Shown here: positions 1 to 9,550 of the stretch, one piece after another | Position numbering within the stretch: the stretch's first letter is position 1 | Layout: each line of letters starts with the position of its first letter | NCBI GenBank assembly: GCA_963829955.1 | Contig: CAWHKS010000001.1 | Location: 62,001-126,000 of the forward strand | Length of the DNA: 64,000 bases | Reading direction: 5' to 3' | From: DASTFY01 sp963829955 | GTDB taxonomy: Bacteria > Actinomycetota > Acidimicrobiia > Acidimicrobiales > Ilumatobacteraceae | Position numbers and translations under genes: made by a program | Notes under the pieces: model-generated | Seen by the model: only the letters and a program-made list of their open reading frames with translations | Databases searched by the model: none | Told to the model about the DNA's origin: nothing

Positions 1-1005
1 GGTGAGCACGATCCCTGCAGGCGCCCGCCCACCCAGCCGTCGTCCGAGCGCCGGTGGGAACTGGCCCCGTGCGGCCATCTCCTGACAGAGACCGGCCGCC
101 GGGTACAGGCCGGCGTTCGTCGCGCCCGAGGTCGCGAACAGGGCCGTGACCGTCATCAGCCAGTAGCCAGCCCGACCGAGGACCGGCTCGGCCGCGACCG
201 CCAGCGCCGTGCCACCCGACTCGATCACCTCGCCGACCGTCAGTGTCCCGAACACCCCGAGCGCGACAGCCACGTAGATCGTGGTGGCGATGCCGAGCGC
301 GAGGTAGATGGCGCGGGGCAGCTGGCGGCGTGGGTCGCCCAGGTCCTTGGCCGTGAACGTCACGACACCGAACCCCAAGAAGGCGAAGAACGTCAACGCC
401 ACGCTGCCCACGATGTCCGCCACTGACGGGTAGCCAGAGAAGGCCAGCAACCCGAAGTCGATGTTGGAGAGGGTCGTGACCGCGAACAGCGCGAGGATGC
501 CGACCACGACCACGACGATCAGCGTCTGGACCCTGGCGACCGCCCGCGATCCCACGATGTTGAGGATCGTCATCGCCACCACGACCAGCACGGCAAAGAC
601 CTTGAGCCAGGTGTCGCTGCCGTCCGCCACCGCACTGCTGGCGTAGCTGCCGAACGAGACCGCCACCATTCCGGTCACGATGGCGTTCGCAGCCAGCACG
701 AGCCAGGCGACGACACCGGTGATGTGACCGTCGCCGAAACCTCGGACGACGTACTCCAGCAGCCCGCCGGCCGACGGATAGCGAGCGCCGAACTTGGCGA
801 ACGAGTAGCCCTGCAGCCCGGCGACGCCGCCAGCGATCAGGAAGGACAGCCAGACGGCCGCCCCAGCGACTTCACCGGCGGCCCCGAGGAGCGAGAAGAT
901 CCCGGCACCGACCATCGCGCCGACCCCGATGAATGCAGCCTGTCGGACACCGAAGGACCTCGAGGGCGGCTCGGTCGAGGGCACCGCCGCCGCTGCAGTC
1001 GACAC
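1..1005 (-). CDS. APC-family amino acid permease (3' end outside window)
   Basis: Inner-membrane amino acid/cation symporter of the APC superfamily; substrate unknown. The visible 335 residues begin at a GTG (1003-1005) and run off the window. A short polar N-terminus leads to VRQAAFIGVGAMVGAGIFSL near residue 21-40, the typical TM1 glycine-rich substrate motif (GVGAMVGAGIF), followed by about eight hydrophobic segments and a FFAFLGFGVVTF stretch typical of TM6. It is divergent from the arginine deiminase operon, so arginine or ornithine transport is possible, but that is inference from position only. An ATG at 1014-1016 is out of frame and was not used. Confidence 0.85.
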   Translation of the reverse strand, partial: MSTAAAAVPSTEPPSRSFGVRQAAFIGVGAMVGAGIFSLLGAAGEVAGAAVWLSFLIAGGVAGLQGYSFAKFGARYPSAGGLLEYVVRGFGDGHITGVVAWLVLAANAIVTGMVAVSFGSYASSAVADGSDTWLKVFAVLVVVAMTILNIVGSRAVARVQTLIVVVVVGILALFAVTTLSNIDFGLLAFSGYPSVADIVGSVALTFFAFLGFGVVTFTAKDLGDPRRQLPRAIYLALGIATTIYVAVALGVFGTLTVGEVIESGGTALAVAAEPVLGRAGYWLMTVTALFATSGATNAGLYPAAGLCQEMAARGQFPPALGRRLGGRAPAGIVLT

Positions 1006-1353
1006 GCCAGGACCATACTGCGCTGGGGCAATTGACGGGCCGTAGCCGAGCCGGCGCGGTGTCCCTGGTCAGCGATTGCCCTGAACCGGGCGAGGGGTGC
1101 CGCGCAGGTGAGTGGCCGCGAGGCCGCGTGCCACGCTCAGAGGCCCGCTCGGCTCCCCTGAGCCGTCTGCTAAGGAATGGCCAGTGCGCGAGCGCCTCGA
1201 ACTCGTCCAGTACTGTCCGAGTGAACAGATTCGAGCCGGACGACTCCTGCCTTCGAGTCGATAGCTGGGACCTCCCACCGAGTCCTGCAGCCGGCTACAT
1301 CGGTCGCCCGCAAAGGCCGGGCACCAGCGGGAGGCGCGTCCCGAGGAGGCGAG
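1006..1353. promoter_or_regulatory. Divergent intergenic region upstream of the arginine deiminase operon
   Basis: This 348-bp stretch holds no convincing gene. It should contain the promoters of both the permease and the arc operon. Visible structures are an inverted repeat CGACTC (1241-1246) / GAGTCG (1255-1260) with an 8-nt spacer, and a weaker GGCTC/GAGCC pair near 1149-1162. AGGAGG at 1344-1349 is the ribosome binding site of the transporter gene. No ArgR box could be assigned by eye. Confidence 0.4.
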
Positions 1354-3006
1354 ATGGAAAGCAACACTGATCCCGCACACGAGGTCGATCAAGCGAGTGC
1401 GGCTGCGGCCATCGAGAGCGACGGCGGGCCTCCGACGACCGAGGCTGAGACGACCGGCACCAAGCGGGTCAGGTTCCCCACGGCATTGACGGTGTTGGCC
1501 ATTGTGATGTTGGCCGTCTGGATCGCGTCGTTCTTCGTCCCCGCGGGGGTCTATGACCAGGATCCGGAGACGGGAGCGCCGGTGCCGGGTACGTACCAGG
1601 AGCTTCCGGACTGCGGCACCGTTCCGCCCGAGGAACTCTGCTCGGACAAGAGCTTCTATGCCCAGTTCGGGATCTTGTGGCGGTCGACGCCGAACGGGCT
1701 CTACGGCATCGAGAACACGACGACGCGCCTCATCGGGGCGGACGAGTCCGGCTTCCTCTACGGCTCGGCTCAGATCTTCCTGTTCGTGCTCGCCGTGGGC
1801 GCCTTCATCACGATCGCGATGAAGACGGGCGCCATCGAGGCTGGCATCGGCCGACTGGCGACCAGGTTCGGGAAGAAGCGGCTGCTGCTCGTGCTCGTGC
1901 TGATGTCGGTGTTCACCCTTGGCGGGACCACCTATGGCATGTGGGAGGAGACCCTGGGCTTCTACGCCCTCATGGTGCCGCTGGTGCTGGCCCTCGGCTA
2001 CGACCGGGTCGTCGCCGTCGGGATCATCGCCGTCGGCGCCGGGACGGGAGTGCTCGCTTCGACGGTGAACCCGTTCGCCACCGGTGTCGCCTCGGATGCC
2101 GCGGGGATCAGCATCAGCGACGGGATCGGTCTTCGGGTGCTGATGCTCCTGATCCTTGCACCCGTCGGCATCGCCTACGTGATGTTCTTCGCGCAACGCT
2201 TTGGTGCCTTGAAGGAAATACCCGTGACGACTGCCGCTGTCGCCGGATCAGGCGGTGGCGTCCTGCTGGATGACGGTTTAGACGGTGACGGCACGCGCGT
2301 GGCGGAGGTGTCACCTCTCACGCGTTCGCAGAAGGTCGTCCTGGCAATCTTCGGCTTGGCGTTCGCGATCATGATCTACGGGTTCGTGCCGTGGGAAGAC
2401 GTTTGGCAGAACGTCTTCGATGCCGACTATCCGCTGCCGACGTTCAGCAACTTCTACTTCACCGAGGCGTCGATGCTGTTCATCGTCGCTGCCGTCCTGA
2501 TCGGCGTGGTGTCCCACATGGGCGAGGAAGGCACGGTTTCCACGATCGTGTCGGGGGCGGCCGACTTCCTCAGTGCGGGCCTCGTGATCGTGCTGGCACG
2601 AGGCGTCACGGTGATCATGAGGAACAGCTACATCACCGACACGATCCTCTACTGGATGGAGAATGCCGTCGACTCGTTGTCGGGTACGTGGTTCATCGTT
2701 CTGGCGTGGATCGTCAACATCCCGATCGCATTCCTCGTGCCGTCGTCATCGGGGCACGCCGCGCTCGTGATGCCCATCCTCGCGCCGTTGTCCGATTTCG
2801 CAGGAGTGAACCGGGCGCTCACCGTCACCGCGTACCAGTCGGCGTCGGGTTGGGTGAATCTCATCACGCCGACATCGGCGGTGATCATGGGTGGCCTGGC
2901 GCTGGCCAAGGTCGGCTACAACAAGTACGTGCGCTTCATCGTGCCCTACCTGGGCATCCTGTTCGTGGCGGTGACCATCTTCCTCATGCTCGGCCAGGCG
3001 CTCTGA
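1354..3006 (+). CDS. YfcC-family membrane transporter, probable arginine/ornithine exchanger of the ADI operon
   Basis: Polytopic inner-membrane carrier of the YfcC/DcuC-like family, 550 aa, with a hydrophilic N-terminal extension of about 45 residues and then roughly twelve hydrophobic segments. FVPAGVYD after TM1 and the segment VPSSSGHAALVMPILAPL near residue 465 (a carrier re-entrant-loop type motif) are typical of the family. The start is the ATG preceded by AGGAGG. It is first in the operon and 40 bp upstream of arcC. Members of this family replace classical ArcD in some arginine deiminase operons, so arginine uptake coupled to ornithine export is the likely role, inferred from context. 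A C4-dicarboxylate or other amino acid substrate remains possible. Confidence 0.8.
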   Translation: MESNTDPAHEVDQASAAAAIESDGGPPTTEAETTGTKRVRFPTALTVLAIVMLAVWIASFFVPAGVYDQDPETGAPVPGTYQELPDCGTVPPEELCSDKSFYAQFGILWRSTPNGLYGIENTTTRLIGADESGFLYGSAQIFLFVLAVGAFITIAMKTGAIEAGIGRLATRFGKKRLLLVLVLMSVFTLGGTTYGMWEETLGFYALMVPLVLALGYDRVVAVGIIAVGAGTGVLASTVNPFATGVASDAAGISISDGIGLRVLMLLILAPVGIAYVMFFAQRFGALKEIPVTTAAVAGSGGGVLLDDGLDGDGTRVAEVSPLTRSQKVVLAIFGLAFAIMIYGFVPWEDVWQNVFDADYPLPTFSNFYFTEASMLFIVAAVLIGVVSHMGEEGTVSTIVSGAADFLSAGLVIVLARGVTVIMRNSYITDTILYWMENAVDSLSGTWFIVLAWIVNIPIAFLVPSSSGHAALVMPILAPLSDFAGVNRALTVTAYQSASGWVNLITPTSAVIMGGLALAKVGYNKYVRFIVPYLGILFVAVTIFLMLGQAL

Positions 3007-3046
3007 CAACGGGTCGCCCATCGAGATCACCTTCGAAGGAGTCCGC

Positions 3047-3985
3047 ATGCGTGTCGTCGTGGCCCTTGGTGGCAACGCCTTGCTGAGGCGAGGCGAGGAG
3101 ATGACCAGCGAGAACCAGCGCGAGAACGTGCGCGTCGCGTGCGACGCCCTTGCCCCGGTGGCCATGGAGCACGAGCTGGTCATCTCCCACGGCAATGGCC
3201 CGCAGGTCGGGTTGCTCGCCCTCCAGGGCGCCGCCTACGAGAAGGTCCCGACATACCCGCTCGACGTGCTCGGTGCCGAGACGCAAGGGATGATCGGCTA
3301 CTTGGTCGAGCAGGAGCTCGGAAACCGACTGCCGTTCGAGCGGCCCTTGGCGACGCTCCTCACGATGATCGAGGTGGACCCCGACGATCCCGCGTTCCAG
3401 GATCCCTCGAAGCCGATCGGTCCGATCTACGACCGTGCCGCAGCCGACGCCTTGAAGGCCGAGCGGGGGTGGGTCTTCAAGCCGGACGGCGACGCCTTCC
3501 GGCGCGTGGTGGCTTCGCCCGAGCCGAAGCGCATCTTCGAGCTGCGCCAGATCCAGTGGCTGCTCGAGCGCGAGGCCGTGGTGATCTGCGCCGGTGGCGG
3601 CGGCATCCCGGTCGCGTACCGGCCTGGGCGCCAGCTCACAGGTGTCGAAGCGGTCATCGACAAGGACCGCGCCAGTGCCCTCCTCGCCGGAGACCTGAAG
3701 GCTGACGTCCTTGTCATGGCCACCGATGCGGACGCCGTGTACTTCGATTGGGGCAAGCCGACCGCGAGAGCGATCGCTCGAGCACATCCGGACGCGCTCA
3801 TGGAGCACTCGTCGGAGTTCGCGGCGGGCTCCATGCTGCCGAAGGTGTCGGCGGCCTGCGATTTCGCCCGGTTGTCGGGCGGGAAGGCCGCCATCGGTGG
3901 TTTGTCCGAGATCGGCGGGATGCTCGAAGAGAAGGCGGGCACGATCGTCAGCGCCGACGTCGACGGCATCGAATACGCACGCTGA
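3047..3985 (+). CDS. arcC: Carbamate kinase
   Basis: Cytoplasmic enzyme that transfers phosphate from carbamoyl phosphate to ADP, giving ATP, ammonia and CO2: the energy-yielding last step of the arginine deiminase pathway. The 312-aa length fits the family. An amino-acid-kinase fold is visible: N-terminal VVALGGNALL (residues 4-13), HGNGPQVG near 49-56, CAGGGGIPV near 184-192 and the VIDKDRASALLA segment near 203-214. GAAGGAG at 3034-3040 supports the ATG start. It lies between the transporter and arcA, so the order is transporter-arcC-arcA-arcB. Confidence 0.96.
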   Translation: MRVVVALGGNALLRRGEEMTSENQRENVRVACDALAPVAMEHELVISHGNGPQVGLLALQGAAYEKVPTYPLDVLGAETQGMIGYLVEQELGNRLPFERPLATLLTMIEVDPDDPAFQDPSKPIGPIYDRAAADALKAERGWVFKPDGDAFRRVVASPEPKRIFELRQIQWLLEREAVVICAGGGGIPVAYRPGRQLTGVEAVIDKDRASALLAGDLKADVLVMATDADAVYFDWGKPTARAIARAHPDALMEHSSEFAAGSMLPKVSAACDFARLSGGKAAIGGLSEIGGMLEEKAGTIVSADVDGIEYAR

Positions 3986-4025
3986 CGCCTTCCAAGAGAG
4001 CCACGGGTTCAAGGAGGACACACAG

Positions 4026-5246
4026 ATGCCATTCGGAGTTCATTCGGAAGTCGGCAAGCTGCGCAAGGTGATGGTTCACCGGCCCGGGCTCGAGCACTCG
4101 CGCCTCACGCCGTCGAACGCAGCGGACCTGCTCTTCGACGATGTGATCTGGGTGAAGCGCGCCAAGGAAGAGCACGACGTGTTCACCGAGTCGATGCGGG
4201 AACGTGGAGTGGAGGTGTTCTACGCCGAGGAGATGTTCGCCGAGGCGCTGGAGGTACCCGCCGCCAAGGAGTGGGTCTGTGACCATGTGCTGAACGAGCG
4301 GATGGTCGGCACCTCGCTCGCCCGTCGGGCTCGGGAGTTCGTGGCCACCGTCGATCCGGTCCGCGTCGCGGACTTCCTCATCGGTGGGATCACCCGAGCC
4401 GACCTGTCCGAAGGTGGAGGTCTGCTGTGGGAGTCGACTGACCCGACCCACATGCTTCTCCCACCGCTGCCGAACTTCCTGTTCCAACGGGACCCGTCGT
4501 GCTGGATCTTCGGCGGGGTGACGCTCAATCCGATGGCGAAACCGGCCCGCAGGCCTGAGACGATGATCGTCGAGGCCATCTACCGGTTCCACCCGATGTT
4601 CACCGCTGAAGGCGTGCGCGTCTGGTTCGGTGGAGCGGCCGAGGACTGGGGACGAAGCACTGTGGAAGGCGGCGACGTCCAACCGATCGGCAACGGTGTG
4701 GTCATGATGGGCATGGGCGAGCGCACATCACCTCAGGCCGTCTCCTTGATCGCGCGGGAGCTCTTCAAGGCCGATGCCGCGAGGATGGTCCTGGCCGTCG
4801 TGCTTCCCCGGGACCGGAGCTACATGCACCTCGACACGGTCATCACGATGGTGGACCGTGACGCGGTGACCGCGTTCCCCAAGGTCGTCGACGGCGCGCA
4901 GGTCTGGGCCGTCAAGCCGGGAGACACAATCGAGGAGACGGTCATCGAGAAGCAGTCCGAGTCGCTCGTCGACGCGATGGGCAAACACCTCGGAATCGGA
5001 ACGTTGAGGGTCATTTCCACCGGCGGCGACGAGTTCGAAGCGGAGCGCGAGCAGTGGGACGACGGCAACAACGTCGTCGCCCTCGAGCCGGGAGTCGTCA
5101 TCGGCTACGAGCGCAACACCTACACGAACACGAAGCTCCGCAAAGCGGGCATCGAAGTGATCACCATCCCGGGCTCCGAACTAGGTCGCGGTCGGGGCGG
5201 CGGCCACTGCATGACCTGTCCGCTCGAACGTGACGCCGCCTACTGA
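4026..5246 (+). CDS. arcA: Arginine deiminase
   Basis: Hydrolyses L-arginine to citrulline and ammonia in the cytoplasm, the first step of the pathway. The 406-residue protein begins at the ATG 9 nt after AGGAGG (4012-4017); the open frame upstream is a shadow of arcC. It carries the N-terminal VHSEVGKLRKVMVHRPG, substrate-binding FQRDPS (about residue 153), EGGDV (about 214), the catalytic histidine in YMHLDTV (about 267) and the C-terminal nucleophile cysteine in GGHCMTCP (about 398). All residues needed for guanidinium hydrolysis are present, so it should be active. Confidence 0.97.
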   Translation: MPFGVHSEVGKLRKVMVHRPGLEHSRLTPSNAADLLFDDVIWVKRAKEEHDVFTESMRERGVEVFYAEEMFAEALEVPAAKEWVCDHVLNERMVGTSLARRAREFVATVDPVRVADFLIGGITRADLSEGGGLLWESTDPTHMLLPPLPNFLFQRDPSCWIFGGVTLNPMAKPARRPETMIVEAIYRFHPMFTAEGVRVWFGGAAEDWGRSTVEGGDVQPIGNGVVMMGMGERTSPQAVSLIARELFKADAARMVLAVVLPRDRSYMHLDTVITMVDRDAVTAFPKVVDGAQVWAVKPGDTIEETVIEKQSESLVDAMGKHLGIGTLRVISTGGDEFEAEREQWDDGNNVVALEPGVVIGYERNTYTNTKLRKAGIEVITIPGSELGRGRGGGHCMTCPLERDAAY

Positions 5247-5259
5247 GAAGGGTGCTTGC

Positions 5260-6261
5260 ATGTACAACCTCCACAACCGCAGCTTCCTCAAGGAGATCGA
5301 CTTCACTCCCCAGGAGTTCCGCTTCCTGCTGCAGCTCTCCGAAGCGATCAAGCTCGCCAAGTACGCCGGGACCGAGGTCAAGCGCCTGGACGGCAAGGAG
5401 ATCGCCTTGATCTTCGAAAAGACCTCGACCCGGACCCGCTCGGCGTTCGAGGTCGCCGCCTTCGATCAGGGAGCTCACGTTACGTACCTCGATCCCTCGG
5501 GTTCACAGATGGGCCACAAGGAGTCGGTGGCCGACACTGCACGCGTGCTGGGCCGCATGTACGACGCCATCGAGTACCGCGGCAATCGCCAAGCAGACGT
5601 CGAGACGCTCGCGGAATTCGCGGGTGTGCCCGTGTACAACGGACTGACCGCCGAGTGGCACCCGACACAGATGCTCGCCGACTTCCTCACGATGCACGAG
5701 CACTCCAACAAGCCGTACGACGCGCTCAAGTACGCGTTCTTGGGCGATTGCCGATTCAACATGGGACGGTCACTCCTCGTCACCGGTGCATTGCTGGGCT
5801 CCGACGTCCGTCTCGTCGGCCCTCGAGAGCTCTGGCCCCCCGAGGACATCGTCGCGACCGCGCACGACCTCGCGGGCCGAAGCGGTGCCACGGTCACCAT
5901 CACCGACGACGTGGACGCCGGCGTGCACGAGGTCGACTTCGTTCACACCGACGTCTGGGTCTCGATGGGCGAACCGAAAGAGGTCTGGCAGGAGCGCGTC
6001 AACCTGCTTCGAGGTTTCCAGATCAACAGTGACCTGCTGAAGCGCACCGGGAACCCCCGAGCCAAGTTCATGCATTGCCTGCCCGCGTTCCACGATACGA
6101 ACACAATCGTCGGGGGCGAGATGATGAGCGCCCTCGGCATGCCCGACGGCATCGAGGTCACCAACGAGGTGTTCGAGTCTGCGGCGAGCGTGGTGTTCGA
6201 CCAAGCCGAGAATCGTCTGCACACGATCAAGGCGATCCTCATTGCCACACTCGGCGGGTAA
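5260..6261 (+). CDS. arcB: Ornithine carbamoyltransferase, catabolic
   Basis: Converts citrulline plus phosphate to ornithine and carbamoyl phosphate in the arginine deiminase pathway; the reverse reaction serves arginine synthesis. The 333-aa protein starts at ATG 5260, preceded by GAGAAGGG and only 13 bp after arcA. The carbamoyl-phosphate motif STRTRSAFE (about residue 55-63), HPTQML (about 134) and the ornithine-loop HCLPAFHD (about 271) are intact. The catabolic role follows from its place after arcC and arcA. A 74-bp gap separates it from the convergent ABC permease gene. Confidence 0.97.
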   Translation: MYNLHNRSFLKEIDFTPQEFRFLLQLSEAIKLAKYAGTEVKRLDGKEIALIFEKTSTRTRSAFEVAAFDQGAHVTYLDPSGSQMGHKESVADTARVLGRMYDAIEYRGNRQADVETLAEFAGVPVYNGLTAEWHPTQMLADFLTMHEHSNKPYDALKYAFLGDCRFNMGRSLLVTGALLGSDVRLVGPRELWPPEDIVATAHDLAGRSGATVTITDDVDAGVHEVDFVHTDVWVSMGEPKEVWQERVNLLRGFQINSDLLKRTGNPRAKFMHCLPAFHDTNTIVGGEMMSALGMPDGIEVTNEVFESAASVVFDQAENRLHTIKAILIATLGG

Positions 6262-6335
6262 GTCCGACCAGTGACGAGCGCTCGACGGCACCCTGGATGG
6301 GATGTACCGAACCTCGGAGCCCCCGACTGGGTCAC

Positions 6336-7827
6336 CTATGCGCGCGTTTCAGCACCGTGCTCACGGGTGGCCGGCTCACGTTCGCGCTGTGGCTCCAAGC
6401 CGGGCGGAGGCGGCTTCCGAGCCCACGCCCGCCTGGCCCGTACGGCGAGGGCGAAGAACGCAGCGCCGACAGCAAGGCCGACGACGAAGTCGGCGGTGAC
6501 GGCGTAGATCACACCGCCCAGCGCCAACGAGAGGACGACCAGGATGACCTGCGCCGGGCCGACCTTCGCAGGGCTCTGTGAAGCCTTCGCGCTCGACGCC
6601 GAGGCCTCGTGGTCGGCAGAACTGGTCGCAACATCGTCGTGGGCCGGCCTAGGTAGGCCGCGCCACGCGTCTCCGAGACTGAGCGTCGACCCGGTGTGGA
6701 GGATGGCCCGGGTGTAGATGCGCCCGCCGAGCACGACGAGCCCGGCGATCGCGGCTGAGCGTCAGACTGACCGCGACGAGGGGATCCCACCAGCTGGCCG
6801 CGCCCATGGCGATGCGGTTGGGCATGGCGAGGGGCGCGGTGAGCGGGAGCCAGGAAACGAGCTGGGCCCACGTCGTGTCGGCACTGCCTATGGTGGCGAA
6901 GGAGACCATGAACCCGAGCACGAGCACGATGGTGATCGGGCCGGTGACGCTCGAAGCGTCCTCGGTGCGCGATGCCAGCGAACCGAGCGTGCCGAACACG
7001 GTGGCGTAGAGGGCGTAGCCGAGCAGGAACCAGACCACCGCCCAGGCGATGACGTTCGCCCGGACGGCGGGCATGTCGACTGAGTCGACCATGGCCCCCA
7101 CGGCGACTGCGACGATCGCGGTGGCGGCGATCTGGGCGAGCCCGAGCAGACCGATGCCGGCGATCTTGCCGGCGAGGAGGTTGCGGGCGGGCATGCGGGC
7201 GAGGAGCACCTCGACGGTGCGGCTGGACTTCTCCTCCACCACGCCGCTGAGCACCATGGCCCCGTAGGTGCTGATGGCGCCGAACAGGACCAGGGTCATG
7301 ATGAAGGCGGCGGTCTCATCGTCGGGACTGCGCCCGGCGACCTGGCCGAGCTCGACGTTGGAGACCGGCACCGGTTCGACCATGGCCAACAGCTCGTCGG
7401 GGTCCATGCCCGCCGCAGCGGCCCGGTCGCGGATGGCGACAACCTGGATGGCCCCGGTGGCGATGGCCTTGAGCTGCTCGTCGGCCTGGCGCTGCCACTC
7501 GAGACGGCGGGCATCGACGACCAGCACGTCGACCTCATCGTCGCGGACCGCGTCTTCGCCGGCGGCGACAGTGTCATAGCGATGGACTCGGATCGTGGCA
7601 TCGACCGCGTCGCCTTGCGCTTCGAGGGCGGCAGGCAGGTCTGCGGGGATCGAGCCCGTGAGGCCGATGTCCATGGTGCCCGGGCCCGTGTCGAGCATCG
7701 CCGGGAGCGCGATGGCTGCCGCCACCGCGATGAGCATGAGCACGACCGACAACAGGAAGCTGCGGGAACGTCCCCGCTCGCGAATCTCGCGTCCGGCGAC
7801 CAGCGAGCTCTGCCGGAAGCCGTTCAT
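6336..7827 (-). CDS. ABC-2 type (NatB-like) exporter permease, frameshifted near 6756
   Basis: Membrane subunit of an ABC exporter. It starts at ATG 7825-7827, overlapping the ATPase stop as ATGA. The first frame has an N-terminal TM helix, a large extracytoplasmic domain (about 60-190) and five or six further TM helices up to MPNRIAMGAASWWDPLVAVS, typical of NatB permeases. It then goes off-frame: the expected AAIAGLVVLGGRIYTRAIL continues in the other frame from about 6757 and ends at 6336. Removing one base (the T at about 6756) restores a single protein with two extra C-terminal TM helices. Either a sequencing error or a genuine null allele. Sodium or peptide export is typical of relatives; the substrate here is unknown. 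Confidence 0.82.
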
Positions 7828-8714
7828 GCCGCCACCGCCTGACGGAACAGCTCCGACAGCGTTGGCGGCTCGTAGGCGAACGAAACGAGCTCGGTGGTCC
7901 GGCCCAGGGCGGCGACCATCGCCGCCAAGTCGACACACTTCTCGACGCGCAGGCGCGCCTCGCCGTCGCTCGCGTCCACGAACTCGATTGCCCCGAGCGC
8001 CGACCAGTCGGGAGCGGTGCCGCGGTAGCAGACAGTAACGAATCGCTGCGGTACCTCGGCCCGCAGATCCGTGAGGGCGCCGGATCGGACGATCCGTCCC
8101 GCGTCGATGATGACGACGTCCTCGCAGATGTCCTCGACCAGGTCGAGCTGGTGGCTCGAGAACAACACGGTCGCGCCGTGGGCGGCGACCTCGGCGAGCA
8201 GGTCAGACATGGCGGCGATGGCGAGCGGGTCGAGACCCGAGAACGGTTCGTCGAGGACGAGCAGCTCGGGCTGGTTGATCAGGGCGGCGATCAGCTGCAC
8301 CCGCTGCTGGTTGCCGTGCGACAAGGCGTCGAGCCGGTCCCTCGCCCGGGACGCCAGGCCCAGCCGGTCGAGCCACATGTCGACGCTGCGGTCCACCTCG
8401 ATAGCGCTTCGACCGCAGAGCCGACCCAAGTAGACGAGCTGGTCGCGGACACGCATGCGCGGATAGAGGCCACGCTCCTCCGGCATGTACCCGAACCGGG
8501 CGCGCTGCTCAGGACCGATCTCGGCGCCTTGCCAGCAGACCGCGCCGCTGTCCAAGGCGACGAGGCCGAACACCGCCCGCATGGCCGTCGTCTTCCCAGC
8601 GCCGTTCGGCCCAAGGAAGCCGGTGAGCCGCCCCGGTCTCGCCTCGAACGAGCAGCCGTCGAGCGCGACCAGCGCGCCGAACCGCTTGCTGGCGACATCG
8701 AACTCGAGCACCAC
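7824..8714 (-). CDS. ABC transporter ATP-binding protein (NatA-like)
   Basis: Cytoplasmic ATPase that powers the adjacent permease. It is 296 aa: Walker A GPNGAGKTT (about 35-43), Q-loop region, signature LSHGNQQRV (about 129-137), Walker B LLVLDEP (about 150-156) and the H-loop in SSHQLDLVED. The C-terminal 75 residues resemble the accessory domain of NatA/DrrA-type proteins. The start is the first of two tandem GTG codons behind GGAGGT. The permease gene begins inside its stop codon (ATGA), so the two are translationally coupled. Confidence 0.93.
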   Translation of the reverse strand: MVLEFDVASKRFGALVALDGCSFEARPGRLTGFLGPNGAGKTTAMRAVFGLVALDSGAVCWQGAEIGPEQRARFGYMPEERGLYPRMRVRDQLVYLGRLCGRSAIEVDRSVDMWLDRLGLASRARDRLDALSHGNQQRVQLIAALINQPELLVLDEPFSGLDPLAIAAMSDLLAEVAAHGATVLFSSHQLDLVEDICEDVVIIDAGRIVRSGALTDLRAEVPQRFVTVCYRGTAPDWSALGAIEFVDASDGEARLRVEKCVDLAAMVAALGRTTELVSFAYEPPTLSELFRQAVAA

Positions 8715-8881
8715 TCACCTCCTACCTGCAGCATGCGCTCTCGACGCTCACCCGCGGTAGGGACGAATGGCACCATCAGCCACCATCCACAGGTGTCCCT
8801 GACTCCCGCCGGCTCGGTGTTGTGACGCTCCGCTTCGAGGCGCAGTCTGAGGTCCAGAGCTCGACGGCCTGGATCCGCGGT

Positions 8882-9295
8882 CTATGGCGCCGAGCCGCAC
8901 ACTGGCGAGGAGAAGGGTCCCTCGAGTCCGCTCGTGGACACCGCTGACACGACGTAGCAGCGCTTCGGTGGCTGAAGCGTCGGCCACGGCCAGTAGTCGG
9001 GGGCATCGACGATGCCCAGACGTCCGGGCTCGAGCGTGCCGAGGGCCTCGTCGGTCACGACACCGAGGAGCCAGAACTGCCCCGGCAGTCTGTTCTCGTA
9101 CACGCGGAAGTGGGCGACGCCCACTGTGGCGGGCAGCGGATCCCAGGTGACGACGACCTCGCCGCTGCCGCCGCCGGTCATGGCCCGCACGCCGGCCGGA
9201 GCGGGAGGCGGTTGGTTCGTGGTGCCAGGCGGAGGCACGCAGCCGGTGGCGAACAGAGCCGCCGTGACGGCTGCGAGCAAGGGCCAACGCTTCAT
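8882..9295 (-). CDS. Lipoprotein with a fibronectin III-like domain
   Basis: Short exported lipoprotein of 137 aa. MKRWPLLAAVTAALFATGC is a signal peptide ending in a lipobox (ATGC, Cys 19). A Pro-rich linker then leads into one Fn3-like beta domain (VVVTWDPLP...FRVYENR...YVVSAVSTSGLEGPFS). GAGGAG precedes the chosen ATG; the longer open frame upstream has no coding character. The mature protein should be anchored on the outer face of the membrane. No catalytic motif is seen and the function is unknown. Confidence 0.72.
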   Translation of the reverse strand: MKRWPLLAAVTAALFATGCVPPPGTTNQPPPAPAGVRAMTGGGSGEVVVTWDPLPATVGVAHFRVYENRLPGQFWLLGVVTDEALGTLEPGRLGIVDAPDYWPWPTLQPPKRCYVVSAVSTSGLEGPFSSPVCGSAP

Positions 9296-9550
9296 GGGGT
9301 CTCCTCGGTCGGTCAGCGTGTGAGCACTACCTTGATCCACAGCTCCTCGAGGTGCAACGCGGCCGGCTCGCCGTGAACACCAACGTTCGCGATGTGCCCA
9401 CCCGGTCGAGCGAGCCGCGGGACGAATGGCCCTGGCTTGTCGAGCCGTCCGGTGCGCAGATGGACTCGAGGCTCCTGCGAGTACGCCCCGGGTCCGTAGT
9501 CCGAGCATCCCCGCGTCGGGGCTGGCCCGACAGGAGTGAAGGAGGCCGGG

